64,000 bases of DNA from Parasitella parasitica (GCA_025201805.1 MU619338.1:1-64000); one strand, 5' to 3'; counted from the first letter of the stretch, positions 35,311 to 47,436 are shown. Numbers and translations: made by a program. Notes: generated by a model from the sequence alone, not told the origin.

Positions 35311-38300
35311 TTATTTCAAATTCATTTTCTTCTTTATCGAGCTGGTACTTGTAGACGTTGAAGGTGTATTGATAACCAGGGTCGGCAGCGGCTCAATAGT
35401 CGACTCATCCGTGATTAGTCTTAATCGATGACGAGTAGTCGTCGATAAGGATATCAGATCATCTGCTTTTGCAGCTGTGGCAGTAATATCATCCGTTCTG
35501 AATTTTTCAGATCCTTCCCAGGGAAAGCTCAAAAAGTCATGCTCCAGTTGCTCTGTTTGCATCAAATCTGTCCAATAACGGTCAGCTTGATTCCACGGTA
35601 AATCTGATTCTACTTTCTTTGCATAACATAGCTGTAATCTGTGTGTATTATAATGCGATGGTAGTTGGTGAATATCACCCATAAGACTGCTTAGATTTTC
35701 ATTGCCAAGCCATAGCCACATGGCATAATAAAGCTGTTGTAGCACCTCGGCACCAAGCACTGTATGACCCGAGGTAACCTTATGGTTGAAGCTATTGTCG
35801 CCATTTTTTGTCATCGTAGCAGTAGCAGCAGTAACGCTTATCTTTTGTCCGTAATATGTTTGTACGCTAGCAATGTAGTCCCGTAATTTAGTTGTCAGCT
35901 CGTTCTTTTTGTTAAAGCATATGCTGCCTAACGTAACCTGATCGTTTATGTTTAGATAGTACAAGCTAAAGAACATTTGTAGATAGAGTGGTAGCAGAGG
36001 ATGATCCACTGGCATGACGACAATGTGTTGCAACCACCGATAAATAGTCAAATACTCTAGTGGTTTCTGTTGAGATGTCAGCCTGTATATGGATGCAAGA
36101 TCAATAGACGGTTTGAGTTGCTCTTGTTCATGTGCTGTTGTGCTTGTTGATAATTGCTCGGTAATCAGGCTGCACAGCTCTTGTCGGAACGAGGCTTCAT
36201 TGATGGTTTCCATGACAAGAACTTCAAATGCAAACCAGTGGCAGTTCTGCTCAACGCCCGGGCCTTTGCTCGCCTTCAACATGGACCATTCACCAGTAAG
36301 TAATGAAGCGTAAGGACCCCCATCAGACACAACCATGTTTTTAATGAAGCGTGTCAAGCGAGGGGAACTAGCCGATTGCAGCAGTTTCGTACTCTTCATC
36401 CGTTTGTGCTCCTCAAGCAGCATCTGGTACACCATGCCATGTCGATAGAGGATGGATGCAAACTTGCACAGACTATCTACGACACTTACATAGCCACTGT
36501 GCCACATCCAGTCTGATTTCCGAAACGCGGTTTTGAGCCATGAATGCAATACTAAATCCACGTAGGAAAACCCTTTGCCATTTTCGTCCATCAAGTCGCT
36601 TACAGAGTCAATGAGATGAGCATGCCAAACATGGGAGCCAATAATGAGGTCAATGCCAGTGTTTGCGGTACCTTTGTGCATCTTTGCCGCTACCTTGGCC
36701 AGCATTGGATCCGTCTTCAGCTCAATCAGGTGCTTGAAGAAGTCAGACAAACTTTCGTCGTTGAAAAAGTCATCGCCATGCATATAAACAAAGGAGGGTA
36801 TCATCTCGCTAAATGCGTGTATCACGGCTTCAGGCTTTCCTCTTTTCAGAATGACCAACAGTTTCATCCAGCCGTCATTTGACTCGAACCGCAAAAAGTG
36901 TCGACTGGTTACAGAGAGCATAAACGATATGTAAATCAAAAGAGCACTGTGTGATGAGGACACATTGTTGTAGCTGTTGAGCACAAGCTTGAGAAAGGAT
37001 ATTGTGATTGAATTTTCAATATCGCTGGCTCGTGGAGATACAGGGCAATCGTACAGCTTAAGTTGGATGGCAACTGACCAGGCCCAGTTGATGATATCGC
37101 TTGCTGTGTTTCGGTTGCTGCTATTGTTGCCACTACTGCCGCCGCCGGTTATGTTGTTGTCATAGGTCGACTTTAATAGCTGAATTTGGTCTGCTATAGG
37201 CAAATAAGTAGAAACTGCAGTGGTTACCGTGCCAACCAGCTCAATAGCGCCTTTATTTTCGCTAGTATTTGCGTTCGTATCAGGCAAAGGCTGAAACTGT
37301 TGACATGCATCAAGCAAAATAAAGGCGACTTCCTCGTGTATATCGTAATTGAGAAACGGCAACTTTCGGCTGTGCCATGGTTGAGATTTGGAAGAATGAG
37401 GGTCGACAGAAGCGCAGTGGTAGCCATAATTCAAGTGCTGAAGGATGTATTTTGCAAGTTGGACCTGTGCAGTCTGTTGCGATGTCATAGCTGTGGCCTT
37501 GGAAGCAGAAGACATCAGCTTGTGCAATAGCTTCAAATCATTTTTTAAAACAATCCAATTATCCAAGTTCAGAGAGTGGAATAGGTAGAGTGCCATACGC
37601 TCCATGGTGGCAATGTGCTCTACAGTCCATCGAAATAAAAGCGAGACAATGAAAGGATGGCTCTTGCAGATGAGTCCAAAATGGTCTCGCGCATCCTTAT
37701 AGAAAACTTCGCGCAGGTTTTTATCGACAAAGGCAACTGTAAACAAGGTGTATGATATCACAGCGACTATGCAAGCGGATAGAGTGCTCTTGGGATCGTT
37801 GACTGCGCTGATTTCGTCGACGCCTGATGGGATACAAGTAGCAATGTTGGTCAAGCAATTCAGCATGAAGAAGCCTTGGATTTGGCTATCGTTCAGTTCG
37901 TACAGGAAGCGAGTGATATTCGGTAGATGGTCGTCGAGGACCTGATTGATAGAGCAGGGCGGTGGTGTGGCATTCTTCAGCTGTAAAATGCGCGCAGTAA
38001 CAAGCCATAGTGCGTCAATCGAGAGTGCCTTGAAGGGTATATTTGGCAAAAAGAACCATCCGCCATTGTCTTTTAAATCGTAAAATCCAAAAATCAGTTG
38101 ACTTAGAAACGTGTCCACTTGATCTTGACATTCCCACCCTTTTTCAGCAACTGTGTCGACTAGCAGGATGGCTATTTGAGTGATTGTCTGGGCCAGTCTT
38201 TTGACTAGGTTACTCATGTTTTTAGATCGAAGAATAGCCTGCATTAATTTATCTCTTAGAGTCTGGCTGAAATTTAGAACAGTGCCAAAAGGCTCTTTTT

Positions 38301-39069
38301 CTGGATCCACGGATTCTGTCAGTTTGCTATAGTTAAAGTCGACTGCCAGCTGATCAAAGACCCCAAGAAAGTCGTCCTCAGTCCATGTCCACTCTTTCGG
38401 CTGTATAAAAATGATATCTAGTGCGTCAAGCAATTCGTTGGCATGGCCCATGTTTTCTGCATTGAACTGTATAAGGGGGATCGCCCATGATAAAACATCG
38501 GATGTGGTAGTCAAAAGTGCAAGGATCTTTTTGTGTTCGCTAAAGCCACCGAGACGAAGATAGATGGTGACAATATGAATGATCCAGTCATGCAGTTGAG
38601 TCGTGTAGCCTTTGATTTTAACCTGTTCCTGATCCACCGCAAGCAATGTAGAGATCAGCTTCATCAGGCACTTTTTATCGTCAAATCTTTTCTGGTCATT
38701 ATTGAAGAGCAGTGTGTTGCTTTGTAGTTCTGTCCGAGAAAACAGTGTCCATATGGTATTGTCGATGTAGGATTGCACTGCTGACTTGGTTGCTTTTGTC
38801 TCGGCCAGCCTCTTTGTGAGCACAGTGTCAACATCTAGTTTGAGTTTATGAATAATCTGATTTAGCTTCTCATCTATCTCCTCTTTCTTGCTATCGCTAT
38901 TGCTTTTGGAGGAGACTGTAGATGTCGATGTTGATGTTGATGTTGAAGAGAAATGGTGCGCGATAACTTGTTCAGAAGAATTTACGGTTTCAATCTTATC
39001 ATTTATCTCTTGCAATTCTTGACAAGCAATCTTGTATTTATAAACTAGAGAATTCAGTTCCTTGTCCAT
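35311..39069 (-). CDS. EPG5: EPG5-like autophagosome-lysosome tethering protein
   Basis: A single long exon of 1252 residues, almost all helical. The C-terminal third resembles metazoan EPG5: VLHSWLKTAFRKSDWMWH followed by GYVSVVDSLCKFA, the CHWFAFEVLVMETINE segment, then EYLTIYRWLQHIVVMP and DHPLLPLYLQMFFSLYYLN. EPG5 is a Rab7 effector that binds LC3/Atg8 and SNAREs to drive fusion of autophagosomes with late endosomes or lysosomes. Animal EPG5 is about 2,580 residues, so this protein is half as long and lacks most of the N-terminal part. The lack of introns over 3.7 kb contrasts with the neighbours. Identification is from pattern memory; I rate it probable. The N-terminal coiled coil (ELNSLVYKYKIACQELQ) may mediate dimerisation. 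Confidence 0.65.
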   Translation of the reverse strand: MDKELNSLVYKYKIACQELQEINDKIETVNSSEQVIAHHFSSTSTSTSTSTVSSKSNSDSKKEEIDEKLNQIIHKLKLDVDTVLTKRLAETKATKSAVQSYIDNTIWTLFSRTELQSNTLLFNNDQKRFDDKKCLMKLISTLLAVDQEQVKIKGYTTQLHDWIIHIVTIYLRLGGFSEHKKILALLTTTSDVLSWAIPLIQFNAENMGHANELLDALDIIFIQPKEWTWTEDDFLGVFDQLAVDFNYSKLTESVDPEKEPFGTVLNFSQTLRDKLMQAILRSKNMSNLVKRLAQTITQIAILLVDTVAEKGWECQDQVDTFLSQLIFGFYDLKDNGGWFFLPNIPFKALSIDALWLVTARILQLKNATPPPCSINQVLDDHLPNITRFLYELNDSQIQGFFMLNCLTNIATCIPSGVDEISAVNDPKSTLSACIVAVISYTLFTVAFVDKNLREVFYKDARDHFGLICKSHPFIVSLLFRWTVEHIATMERMALYLFHSLNLDNWIVLKNDLKLLHKLMSSASKATAMTSQQTAQVQLAKYILQHLNYGYHCASVDPHSSKSQPWHSRKLPFLNYDIHEEVAFILLDACQQFQPLPDTNANTSENKGAIELVGTVTTAVSTYLPIADQIQLLKSTYDNNITGGGSSGNNSSNRNTASDIINWAWSVAIQLKLYDCPVSPRASDIENSITISFLKLVLNSYNNVSSSHSALLIYISFMLSVTSRHFLRFESNDGWMKLLVILKRGKPEAVIHAFSEMIPSFVYMHGDDFFNDESLSDFFKHLIELKTDPMLAKVAAKMHKGTANTGIDLIIGSHVWHAHLIDSVSDLMDENGKGFSYVDLVLHSWLKTAFRKSDWMWHSGYVSVVDSLCKFASILYRHGMVYQMLLEEHKRMKSTKLLQSASSPRLTRFIKNMVVSDGGPYASLLTGEWSMLKASKGPGVEQNCHWFAFEVLVMETINEASFRQELCSLITEQLSTSTTAHEQEQLKPSIDLASIYRLTSQQKPLEYLTIYRWLQHIVVMPVDHPLLPLYLQMFFSLYYLNINDQVTLGSICFNKKNELTTKLRDYIASVQTYYGQKISVTAATATMTKNGDNSFNHKVTSGHTVLGAEVLQQLYYAMWLWLGNENLSSLMGDIHQLPSHYNTHRLQLCYAKKVESDLPWNQADRYWTDLMQTEQLEHDFLSFPWEGSEKFRTDDITATAAKADDLISLSTTTRHRLRLITDESTIEPLPTLVINTPSTSTSTSSIKKKMNLK

Positions 39070-39442
39070 CTATTTTACAAGCAGATTAGCCCTCACAAAT
39101 GTCTGGTAATTCATATCTAGTTACTTTTTCGAGTGTACAGAAACAAAAAGAGAGCAAGTTGCGTCATATACTGTAAAAAGAGGGCAGGTATCTTGAACAG
39201 CGTGCTTTTAAATATCACGGTGGTGGTAGTGATTAGAGGCAGCAATTAGGGGTGATAAGCCAGTGTGTGTAATATTTGTATATGTGATAGTGTAATGGAG
39301 ATGCTACAATATTCTAAATAAGGATTCTTTTGCGACCATAAACTATTTAATAAACAGGAACATTTAAATAAAGGATTTTTACACAGATCTTTTGCTTCTC
39401 TTTTCCTTTCCTACTCTATCCTTTTATTGTCTGCACTAGAAA
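39070..39442. other. Divergent promoter between EPG5-like and KH-protein genes
   Basis: No gene is seen. A pyrimidine-rich leader (39390-39430) precedes the ATG of the KH gene, as expected for a fungal transcription start. Confidence 0.45.
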
Positions 39443-42400
39443 ATGCCTCATCTTACGACGTATTCGTTTTGTGTTGAAAATAACGCCCATTCCGCAATAC
39501 TTCGTGACCGACTGAAATCGCTACATCCGCATCTACATTCCGTCTATTTGAACCATAGTAGCCAGGCCAGCTGTATTACCATTTCAGGCACCAACAGCGA
39601 TATAGTAACTGCAAAAAGCGACCTGATCAAACTACAGGCTATTGNNNNNNNNNNNNNNNNNNNNAAAAAAAAAAAAAAAAAAAAAAAACTCTTGGGCTAT
39701 GCATTACACATGAATACTCATCAAAAATAACATAGATAACGCTCTCAATTCATTCATTATACCCTGGTTTAGCCTACCGAAGCATCGCTAGAAACAATCT
39801 ACATGAACAATTAAAAGTGATTGCCATCCAGAATAACATCCAAATTGTAGTAGACTACAGCCAAATTGCTATTCGACTGATTGGGTCTATCGATAAAATA
39901 GAGTTAGCGCGTATCGATGTACTGCTGTTTTTTGATCATCTAGTAATGTAACAGTCCATCTAAGATTGAAAATCCATGTCATATTAATAACTCAAGTAGC
40001 TGGGCTTGTCTGCGAGTAGTCTAAACATACCTCTCTACACACTGAATATTCTTGGAAGCAGAAGACATGCAAACTTCTTGGAAATCATGGAAGAAACGGG
40101 CACACACATCTACTTGCCATCTCCTTGGACCAAATCGACTACCCAGCCAACTTCCACAACAACACCTGGTGGATCCGAAAGCATCATTCATGTAACCGGT
40201 GACACCACCGAGGCAGTACAGAGAGCGACAATGTTACTAGCGAAATCGCTCCCTCAAAAGGTATCTTCTATAAAAACAAATAACCTTAAAAAAGCTCTAA
40301 TGATATCAATGTGATTATTAGGTTAAAACGATGTGTAACTCCCAATCTATACTAAACCCCCGAAAAAGGGATTGGTTATTATTGTACAAAAAAGAGGAGT
40401 TGACGAAAATGATGAGAGATAATGGTAAAAACGAAAAAAAGAAAAAGAAAAGAGCAGTGTTTGAATGTAGACGACAGTGTAACAAACTAATCATTGTACA
40501 TTGGATAGGTTCATATATAGCATTTCCTCCTTTTGGCTCCGAGAATTCAACCCAAATTCAAGTATTTGCCGAAAACAGCATCAACATTGAAAGGACATTG
40601 AGAACTTTAAATTACCTGGTTCGTGTGTTAGTTTAGCGCATTCAGAAACCGAAGCTTACATCTATCCGCAATAGACTAGTCATATATTTCAAGCCGTCAT
40701 CTATGTTAATACTGTACAGCCAACTGAAATGGTTGTTCGCTTAGCCCAAGATTCTGGTGCCCAAGTTATGTACCGGACAGATTTCAATCAATATGAAATC
40801 ACTGGTTCGAAAGAGCAGATACAGGGCATAGTACGAATAATCAAAAGCTTGCCTATTTCGCAAGTATGTAAATTATCTGACGAAACACTGCAATGCACCA
40901 TAATCTAATATGCGTCATTTAAATGTACAGGAACACCACAAGTCTGTAATGTTCTCTATTGAATTAGCTTTGGATCAGAGAGAGTTCATTAGCGGGAAAA
41001 AGAATGGAAAGATCAACAAGATAATGAAATCGTGCGATGCAGACATACAGTTTCAAGCATTCAACGACTATAATTTTGTCATCACCATCGAGAGCGAAGA
41101 CTTTTTCAAAGCAAAAGACGGGTTGGACTCGCTACAGAACGAATTGCCCGCTGAAATATCGTTCTTTGTGCCTGAAATTTGTCATCGTCGCATAATTGGC
41201 GTCGCAGGGAAAAACATTCAGAGCGTTATGAAACAATATGGAGTTTATGTGAAATTCTCGAGTAACGACGAACTAGCAACATTAGGTGGATATTTTGAAA
41301 ACGAACACAATGTGATCGCTAGGACACCCGAAAAGAATATTCACAGTCTGCTCAAACTAAAGGCTGCAGTCATGGAATTCATTACATTTCAAAAGGACCG
41401 AGACTATGTTTCCCGATCAGAATACGTGCCTTATTTTGCACAAAGGAATTTGTTGTATCAGAACGGAAAATACTTGCGCGACAAAGGAAGGCTGTACAAC
41501 TCCAAGATTACATGGCCCGAAAGAAATGGAACAGACCATGTGCTCATCACAGGCCCCCAATCTCACATTGAAGAGATGCAACTGAGAATACAGAGCTTGC
41601 TGCCGCAGTACCTTGAAATCCAAGTGCCTGCTTCTGTTGTGCTAGAAAATATATTGAAATCAGTCGATATCGAAGAGCTGCAGCTGAAGTTGCATTCCAA
41701 AACAAAGATATTCCTAGTTTTACCTGATAATTCGACCATGACAGCTGCTATGGCTATTGAAGAAGAAGACGAAATCGATGATCCTTTGTTTAGAGTTGAA
41801 GGCCGAAACACCAATGCAGCCTTTTACGACTATAGAGTGTTAACTTTCAAGTTGTGTTACGATGCTAACTCAAAGAGTCAGTTAGAAACAGCAAGACACA
41901 TGTTTGATACATTTATGACTTGCCGGTTTGTGCCTGTGGATGACACACTTCATAACACTACTTTAAATGGATCTCCTAGCCCAGAAGATATGCGTCATAT
42001 CAGTCCATCTGTGATGCATCATATTGATTACCCCGAGTCTTGTAAGTGTCAAAGCAACAATACAAATTTACCTTGTCTAATTAATCATCTCAGATGAGCA
42101 GCAGCAACAGCAACAGCAGCAGCAACATAGTCAAGGCAACTTCTTTTCAAACAAAAAACTGCCATCGAAATTAAAACAGCAATCGCCAACTGACTTCTTT
42201 GTGTCCAATCCTCCTGATAGTCAATCTAGCAAGTCCACATCTACTGCATATGATCGACATCAAGAAAAACCTTCTTCAAAGGAAGAATTCAACGTCTGGT
42301 CCAATAAGCCTTCTCACTCTGTAAGCGATATGTACATAAGAATACGTGAACGTGCATATGTTAATCGTTTTAAATTATAGAATGAACCGTTACGATTCTC

Positions 42401-43113
42401 TCTGTCTAACATACCATCCACAAAATCATCTCAATTCTACTACCCTAGGCCTGAGTTAAAACCAAACTATTCGACTAGTTCTGCTAATTTGTATCATCAA
42501 GATTCATATAATTCATTCTACCAATATGGACGTAATAATACTACAGCACAACACCCACTGCAGCAACATCAGCAGCAACGTCAACAGCAACAACAGCAAC
42601 ATCAGCAGCAGCAACAACAACAACAACAACAACAAAAACAACAACAACAACAACAACAGCAGCAGCAGCAAAGTGAATATGTTGCCTCCACTTCATTTGT
42701 GCCTGTAGGTTATTCAAGACAGAGAAGCACTTCATTAATACCATCTGGGCAGCACTATCCAAATCCAAGCGTGCTGATTAACCAACAGGCTTCGTCGTCA
42801 CCCGGTACCTTTGGCTCGTATCCTTCTTTTAACTTGCCTACTCCCACATCAAGAATTGGCATTGGGTCCCTTAATACAATGAGTAGCAATGATCTTCATC
42901 AGTACAACAACTCAAGATTTTACCCTCTCGACAGTGCGTATCGCCAAAAGTAATATGTTATCCTTTCTAACACAACTATCTATCTATACAGCAGGAAAGA
43001 GTCCTTCAAGCTCGCTTAGTACGCCTATCCCAATTGCAGTTAATAGCAGCGGCAATACTATTGATAATGTAACAATGCAATCTATGCATTCACATAGATT
43101 TAACTATTATTAA
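39443..43113 (+). CDS. Multi-KH-domain RNA-binding protein with polyQ (Bicaudal-C-like)
   Basis: Ten exons (39443-39644 running to a gap, 39773-39942, 40000-40260, 40322-40424, 40509-40618, 40675-40863, 40931-42041, 42094-42320, 42381-42933, 42992-43113) give about 1015 residues. Successive KH or KH-like units are visible: one with LGSRRHANFLEIMEETGTHIYLPSP, one with MVVRLAQDSGAQVMYRTDF, one with FISGKKNGKINKIMKSCDADIQF, and a good GxxG in RRIIGVAGKNIQSVMKQYG (GVAG at 435-438). The C-terminal 300 residues are Gln/Ser/Asn-rich, with polyQ coded by CAA/CAG. The layout resembles Bicaudal-C and fungal multi-KH post-transcriptional regulators. The first intron's donor is hidden in the gap 39645-39664, but phase still closes across it. 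Confidence 0.78.
39645..39664. other. Short assembly gap followed by poly-A
   Basis: Twenty N are followed directly by about 24 A. The gap lies at the predicted end of the first exon of the KH gene. Confidence 0.9.
42559..42671 (+). repeat. CAA/CAG repeat coding polyglutamine
   Basis: Mixed CAA, CAG and some CAT or AAA codons give a tract of about 38 residues, mostly Gln, in the KH protein. A second, shorter Gln tract is encoded at 42098-42128. Confidence 0.9.
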
Positions 43114-43498
43114 TATACCCCTTATATATCTTATCCTATCTGAATACCCATGTACGTTATACCATACATATATAGTGTGCTGCCTATTCTACATGGCTTG
43201 TTATAATTATAACGCAACTTTTGTATTACATTTTATAATTTTTTTTGCCAAGTAGTCTAGTATCGTACTTTTGGTTGTCCATGGCAGAAATCCTTATTAG
43301 GAACAAGCTTGCTGTGAAAAAAGACAGTAAAGATCGTCAATGATACGGCATTGTATGGAAGGAGCGGTATGCGCCACTTTGAGAACAGTGAGCTGACATA
43401 CTATATGCAGTAGGGCACAAACACATGATAAAAAAAGCAATTTCTTAAAGTATCTATTACAGTATTGCTATTTTATTGTTTTAATGTATCATTGCGCG
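43114..43498. other. Convergent 3' flanks
   Basis: No gene is seen. The stretch lies between the stop codons of the KH gene and the phosphatase gene. Confidence 0.45.
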
Positions 43499-45646
43499 CT
43501 AAACATGCGCAGCAGCTCGCCATGCTTTCTCTAATTGAAACAACTCGTTTGCATACTCAGGGCTTGGCAAAGAAGTAGATTGCCAATCTGATTCTAAAAA
43601 GCTGCTGGCACGACCATGAACCTGCGATTCCATCTTTACCAGCTCAGATATAAAACCAATATTAGGAGACATATTAGGCCTTGCCCTAATAACATGGCGG
43701 TATGCCTTCTTGAGCGTCCATCGTTCCGAAGTAACCAAGTAGGCCAATATAGCTGTAATAGAGCGGGATTTTCCCGCTTTGCAATGTACATAAATTGGCT
43801 CGTGGTTCTTTTTTGCCTCCTCTAAAATGGAATAGAATGACTTGAGACTTTATTACTATGAGGCTGCAGATGACTTACCTATAAACTGTACTGCTTCCAT
43901 CATGACAAGTTCAATGTTTTTCATTTCCAACGTATCACGAGCAGCGATTTTGTGATAATGGACAGTGTAGCTGCTCAAACCTTCATCTTGACATTCTTCA
44001 GCCATGTTCAGTACGCGTTTGATTCGTCGTTCTTGTATTAACTGCTTTGCTTGTTCGGTAGTTTCAATTTCAGGGCCTACGAATAAAAAGCTTGGAATGA
44101 TTTCTGAAATGTTGAAACCAAAATCTGATTCCGTAAGAGGAGAGAAATCTGCTGTCATAACCTCATCGTCTTCTGTAACACGGTTTAACAAAGCATTGTT
44201 TGAGAGGGCACAATCGTTGGCAGTAGGATTATCACTGCTGACAGCAGTAGCAGCAGGAGGAATCGAGGCGGTATCTTGTGGTTGATGTTGAGATCTTCTT
44301 TCAGCTCTTCGCGCTAGCGCATTTGCATTATTCACACGAGCAGCTTGCGTATCTAAACTGAATAGACTTGTCCGTCTATTAAAATCAATTTTGGATTCTC
44401 CAATGGTATAACTGATAGATCGTTTCGGTATAATATTCTGCTTCGTATTAGCAGCGCCAGCACTACTAGATAAAGGCATATTTGAGGGCAGAGAAGACTG
44501 CTGCGATTGAGGAATCTCGAGCCAATTTTCATGCTGAAGAAATGATTGAAAACCGCCAACTAGATAATATAGTTTGCCTGGGTTTTTTTGATCGGTTCCA
44601 ATGTGTCTTTCCAATACATTTAGTAGAGTCCAAGCTTGAGATGTCTGATCGTCTTCTGACATTTCATCATCGTATACAATCCAGACTGTCTTTTTCTTCT
44701 TCTTCTTTTGCTCTGCTTCCACAGCTTTTTGCTCCAGAACTGTCGAAAATTTCTGTGTCAAATGTTGCTTTTTTGAAAGATAGATATCTCGGCCCTCTGG
44801 GGTTGTGATGAAGTTTTGCAGGTTAAAGTTTGCAACCGACCCCCGTTGATATCTCTTGATGAGTAGAGATGGCAAATTAACATTTAACGATCCTCGGATA
44901 TGGCATTTCTGATACTCCATGATATTTCGAACGTCAATTAACGTCACCAAATAGCCCTGGCCCAGCTGTTCAGCAGTAAGAAGCTCAATCAGTTCGTTTG
45001 GCTCAATTGGATCTGCTCTTCTTTCCATGGCTTTAAAATGAGACTCAGAATGCGTGCGATTGAGCTTTTGATGAGGTTTTTTTGGAGGAGCTTGCAAATG
45101 CTGGTGACTGATGGATCGATGTGGAACGAGTAAAGGAGGCTGTGCGGTTCCTAATTGAGCCAACAACGCTTTGGTATTATCCTCCAAACCAATTAACTTA
45201 TCCAACTTTGCTAACTGGACAGCAGTTAAACATAGCTCAGCAGTTGTAATATTATTAGGCTTATCGGATGGAAAATGTCCAAATGTGAACGAATGTCTAT
45301 TTACATCCTGAGCAGAGACTAGATGATGGTGCCTTTTGCGGTGTTCTGCTGAATGTCGTTTTCTTTGTCTTGCCATATAAACACTGTCTTTTTGAGGTGC
45401 AGGAAGGGAAGGAGGAGACACTGGGTATTGTGGAAAAGGAGGCTCACTCAGTTCAAGAGTTGCGATATTTGGTAATGACATTGATGGCCTAGGTTGATTT
45501 ACAATGTTCACAGTTTCATCTTGTTTTTTCCACTTTTTGGATGAAGTTAGGTTAATTGGGAATCTCTTCAAAATGCTCTTTGCTAAGCTTGATTTCTTTT
45601 TGTCGTTTGTCGAAGCTGGCTTCCCTCTGTATCTATCAAACAGCAT
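43499..45646 (-). CDS. Rhodanese plus dual-specificity MAP-kinase-phosphatase-like protein
   Basis: Two exons (45646-43879, 43821-43499) give 696 residues. The N-terminal 200 residues are basic and Ser/Pro-rich, with docking-like RKRHSAEHRKRHHH. A rhodanese-like domain follows (VTLIDVRNIMEYQKCHIRGSL, then WIVYDDE and KLYYLVGGFQSF). The C-terminal dual-specificity phosphatase has SEIIPSFLFVGPE, IKRVLNMAEEC and the P-loop VHCKAGKSRS with catalytic Cys603 and Arg609, then the general-acid region TVHYHKIAARD. The domain order is that of MAP-kinase phosphatases, in which the rhodanese part docks the kinase. It probably dampens a stress or wall-integrity MAPK. The ATG at MLFDRYRGK was chosen because the upstream in-frame extension is a poly-Phe stretch encoded by a T run. 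Confidence 0.85.
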
Positions 45647-46386
45647 TTTTGAAGAAAAGAATAAAAAAAAAAAAAAGAAAGGCAAAAGAGAAACTGTGCA
45701 ACTGTACGGATGGTTTACTTTTTGATGATGATAATTTCTTTGTGAGACTTGCAGAATGGCCAAAAGATTTTAAATTTAAATTTGTCTCCTTTGGTTCTGA
45801 GGAAATTTACCTTTTCGTCATGAAAGGAAAATGAGAAAGGAGGTATCGCCTTTTCTTCCTTTCCTCAATTCGATTCCCTAAACCAAACAATTACATGCTA
45901 ATACGTCTCCAATTTTATCCCATCAGAAACCACTGCTTCCTCTGCAACATGAAGGCATCCCCTGGCAAAGAAGATTGTAAAAGATTAAGCAAAACATGTT
46001 CATTTTTTATTGATTTGATATTTCGTGTAACTTGCCCCTGTACTAAAAAAGTACAGTCAGTACGGTCGGTTCGCAAAATAACAATTGGCTGTTACAAAAA
46101 TAGTAATTGTCGGTTGGTGAAACGTATAAAATCGGTCATTGAAAACAATTTCTTGAAAAAGACAAAATTTCATTTGCCGGTTAGTGTGTGGTTTCAAAAT
46201 ACAGATGAGTATGGCCTTAATTTGTATGACGTCACACTATTTTTTGCATTCGCCTGATTCACGTAAGATTGTTTCTTGCTATTTCAAGGTATGTTTAACA
46301 TTAACAGCTCACATCCCGTTCTTTATCAACCCATTTTATTATTCTAATATATAGAAGCCATCAAAAGTGAATTATGTTTTCAGGTT
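45647..46386. other. Intergenic, no supported gene
   Basis: Upstream flank of the phosphatase gene. A plus-strand open frame (45895-46257) has no recognisable features and I do not call it. Confidence 0.45.
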
Positions 46387-46677
46387 TCGAATAGGTGGGT
46401 TCATGTACATATCTTTATTCGCATAACTGATGTTGCACTGGTATCCACTGCAATAAAGTATAGCCTGAAGGCTTCTTTGAAGCAGCTTCAGCGCGGAAGT
46501 CAAACTAAGGGACCAGCTCCAGAACCCTGTTAGGCTGATATGTATTTGGTCAGAATTCACTTGGCTGGTCGTCCAGTCAAGGACATGTCGATTGGATACT
46601 GCACTGTGAAAGGTGCAGCCCGATGTGTGAACGCCCACGAAGCTGGTAGTCGTGGCAGCCCATAAAAATATACAGTT
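46387..46677. repeat. 0.28-kb repeat, copy A
   Basis: First of three near-identical copies of a sequence containing TAGCCTGAAGGCTTCTTTGA and ending GTGGCAGCCCAT. It is followed by AAAAATATACAGTT, a flank shared with copy C. Confidence 0.9.
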
Positions 46678-46859
46678 CTTATTCGCGCAAGGACCCATGG
46701 CGGTTGGTATAACGCTCGAAGGTGCTATTTACATATTTTTAGATCATTGCTCTTTACTAGACCATTGGCGTACTTCAATTTAGATTTGAATAAAGGGAAG
46801 TACACCTTAAAGCAAGGTCACAAACAATCAAAATGTTCTATCAATCGCATTCTCTGGTC

Positions 46860-47136
46860 TCGAATAGCTGGGTTCATGTACATATCTTCAACCGCATAAC
46901 TGATGTTGCACTGGGATCCACTGCAATAAAGTATAGCCTGAAGGCTTCTTTGAAGCAGCTTCAGCGCGGAAGTCAAACTAAGGGACCAGCTCCAGAACCC
47001 TGTTAGGCTGATATGTATTTGGTCAGAATTCACTTGGCTGGTCGTCCAGTCAAGGACATGTCGATTGGATACTGCACTGTGAAAGGTGCAGCCCGATGTG
47101 TGAACGCCCACGAAGCTGGTAGTCGTGGCAGCCCAT
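46860..47136. repeat. 0.28-kb repeat, copy B
   Basis: Second copy, starting TCGAATAG as in copy A and ending at the same GCAGCCCAT. It has only scattered substitutions, and the shared AAAAATATACAGTT flank is missing. Confidence 0.9.
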
Positions 47137-47161
47137 GAACTCAGTCAATCTATATATTTTT

Positions 47162-47436
47162 ATGTACATATCTTCAACCGCATAACTGATGTTGCATTGG
47201 TATCCACTGCAATAAAGTATAGCCTGAAGGCTTCTTTGGAGCAGCTTCAGCGCGGAAGTCAAATTAAGGGACCAGCTCTAGAACCCTGTTAGGCTGATGT
47301 GTATTTGGTCAGAATTCGCTTGGCTGGTCGTCCAGTCAAGGACATGTCGATTGGATACTGCACTGTGAAAGGTGCAGCCCGATGTGTGAACGCCCACGAA
47401 GCTGGTAGTCGTGGCAGCCCATAAAAATATACAGTT
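47162..47436. repeat. 0.28-kb repeat, copy C
   Basis: Third copy, 25 bp after copy B. It lacks the first about 15 bp but carries the same 3' flank as copy A. All three lie in the same orientation. Confidence 0.9.

Noticed and set aside
45895-46257. Plus-strand 120-codon open frame after the phosphatase gene
   Set aside because: No recognisable motifs and no supporting context; treated as chance.
46387-47436. The repeat array as a CRISPR array
   Set aside because: Units are about 275 bp with irregular spacing and the host is a eukaryote; CRISPR repeats are short and regularly spaced.
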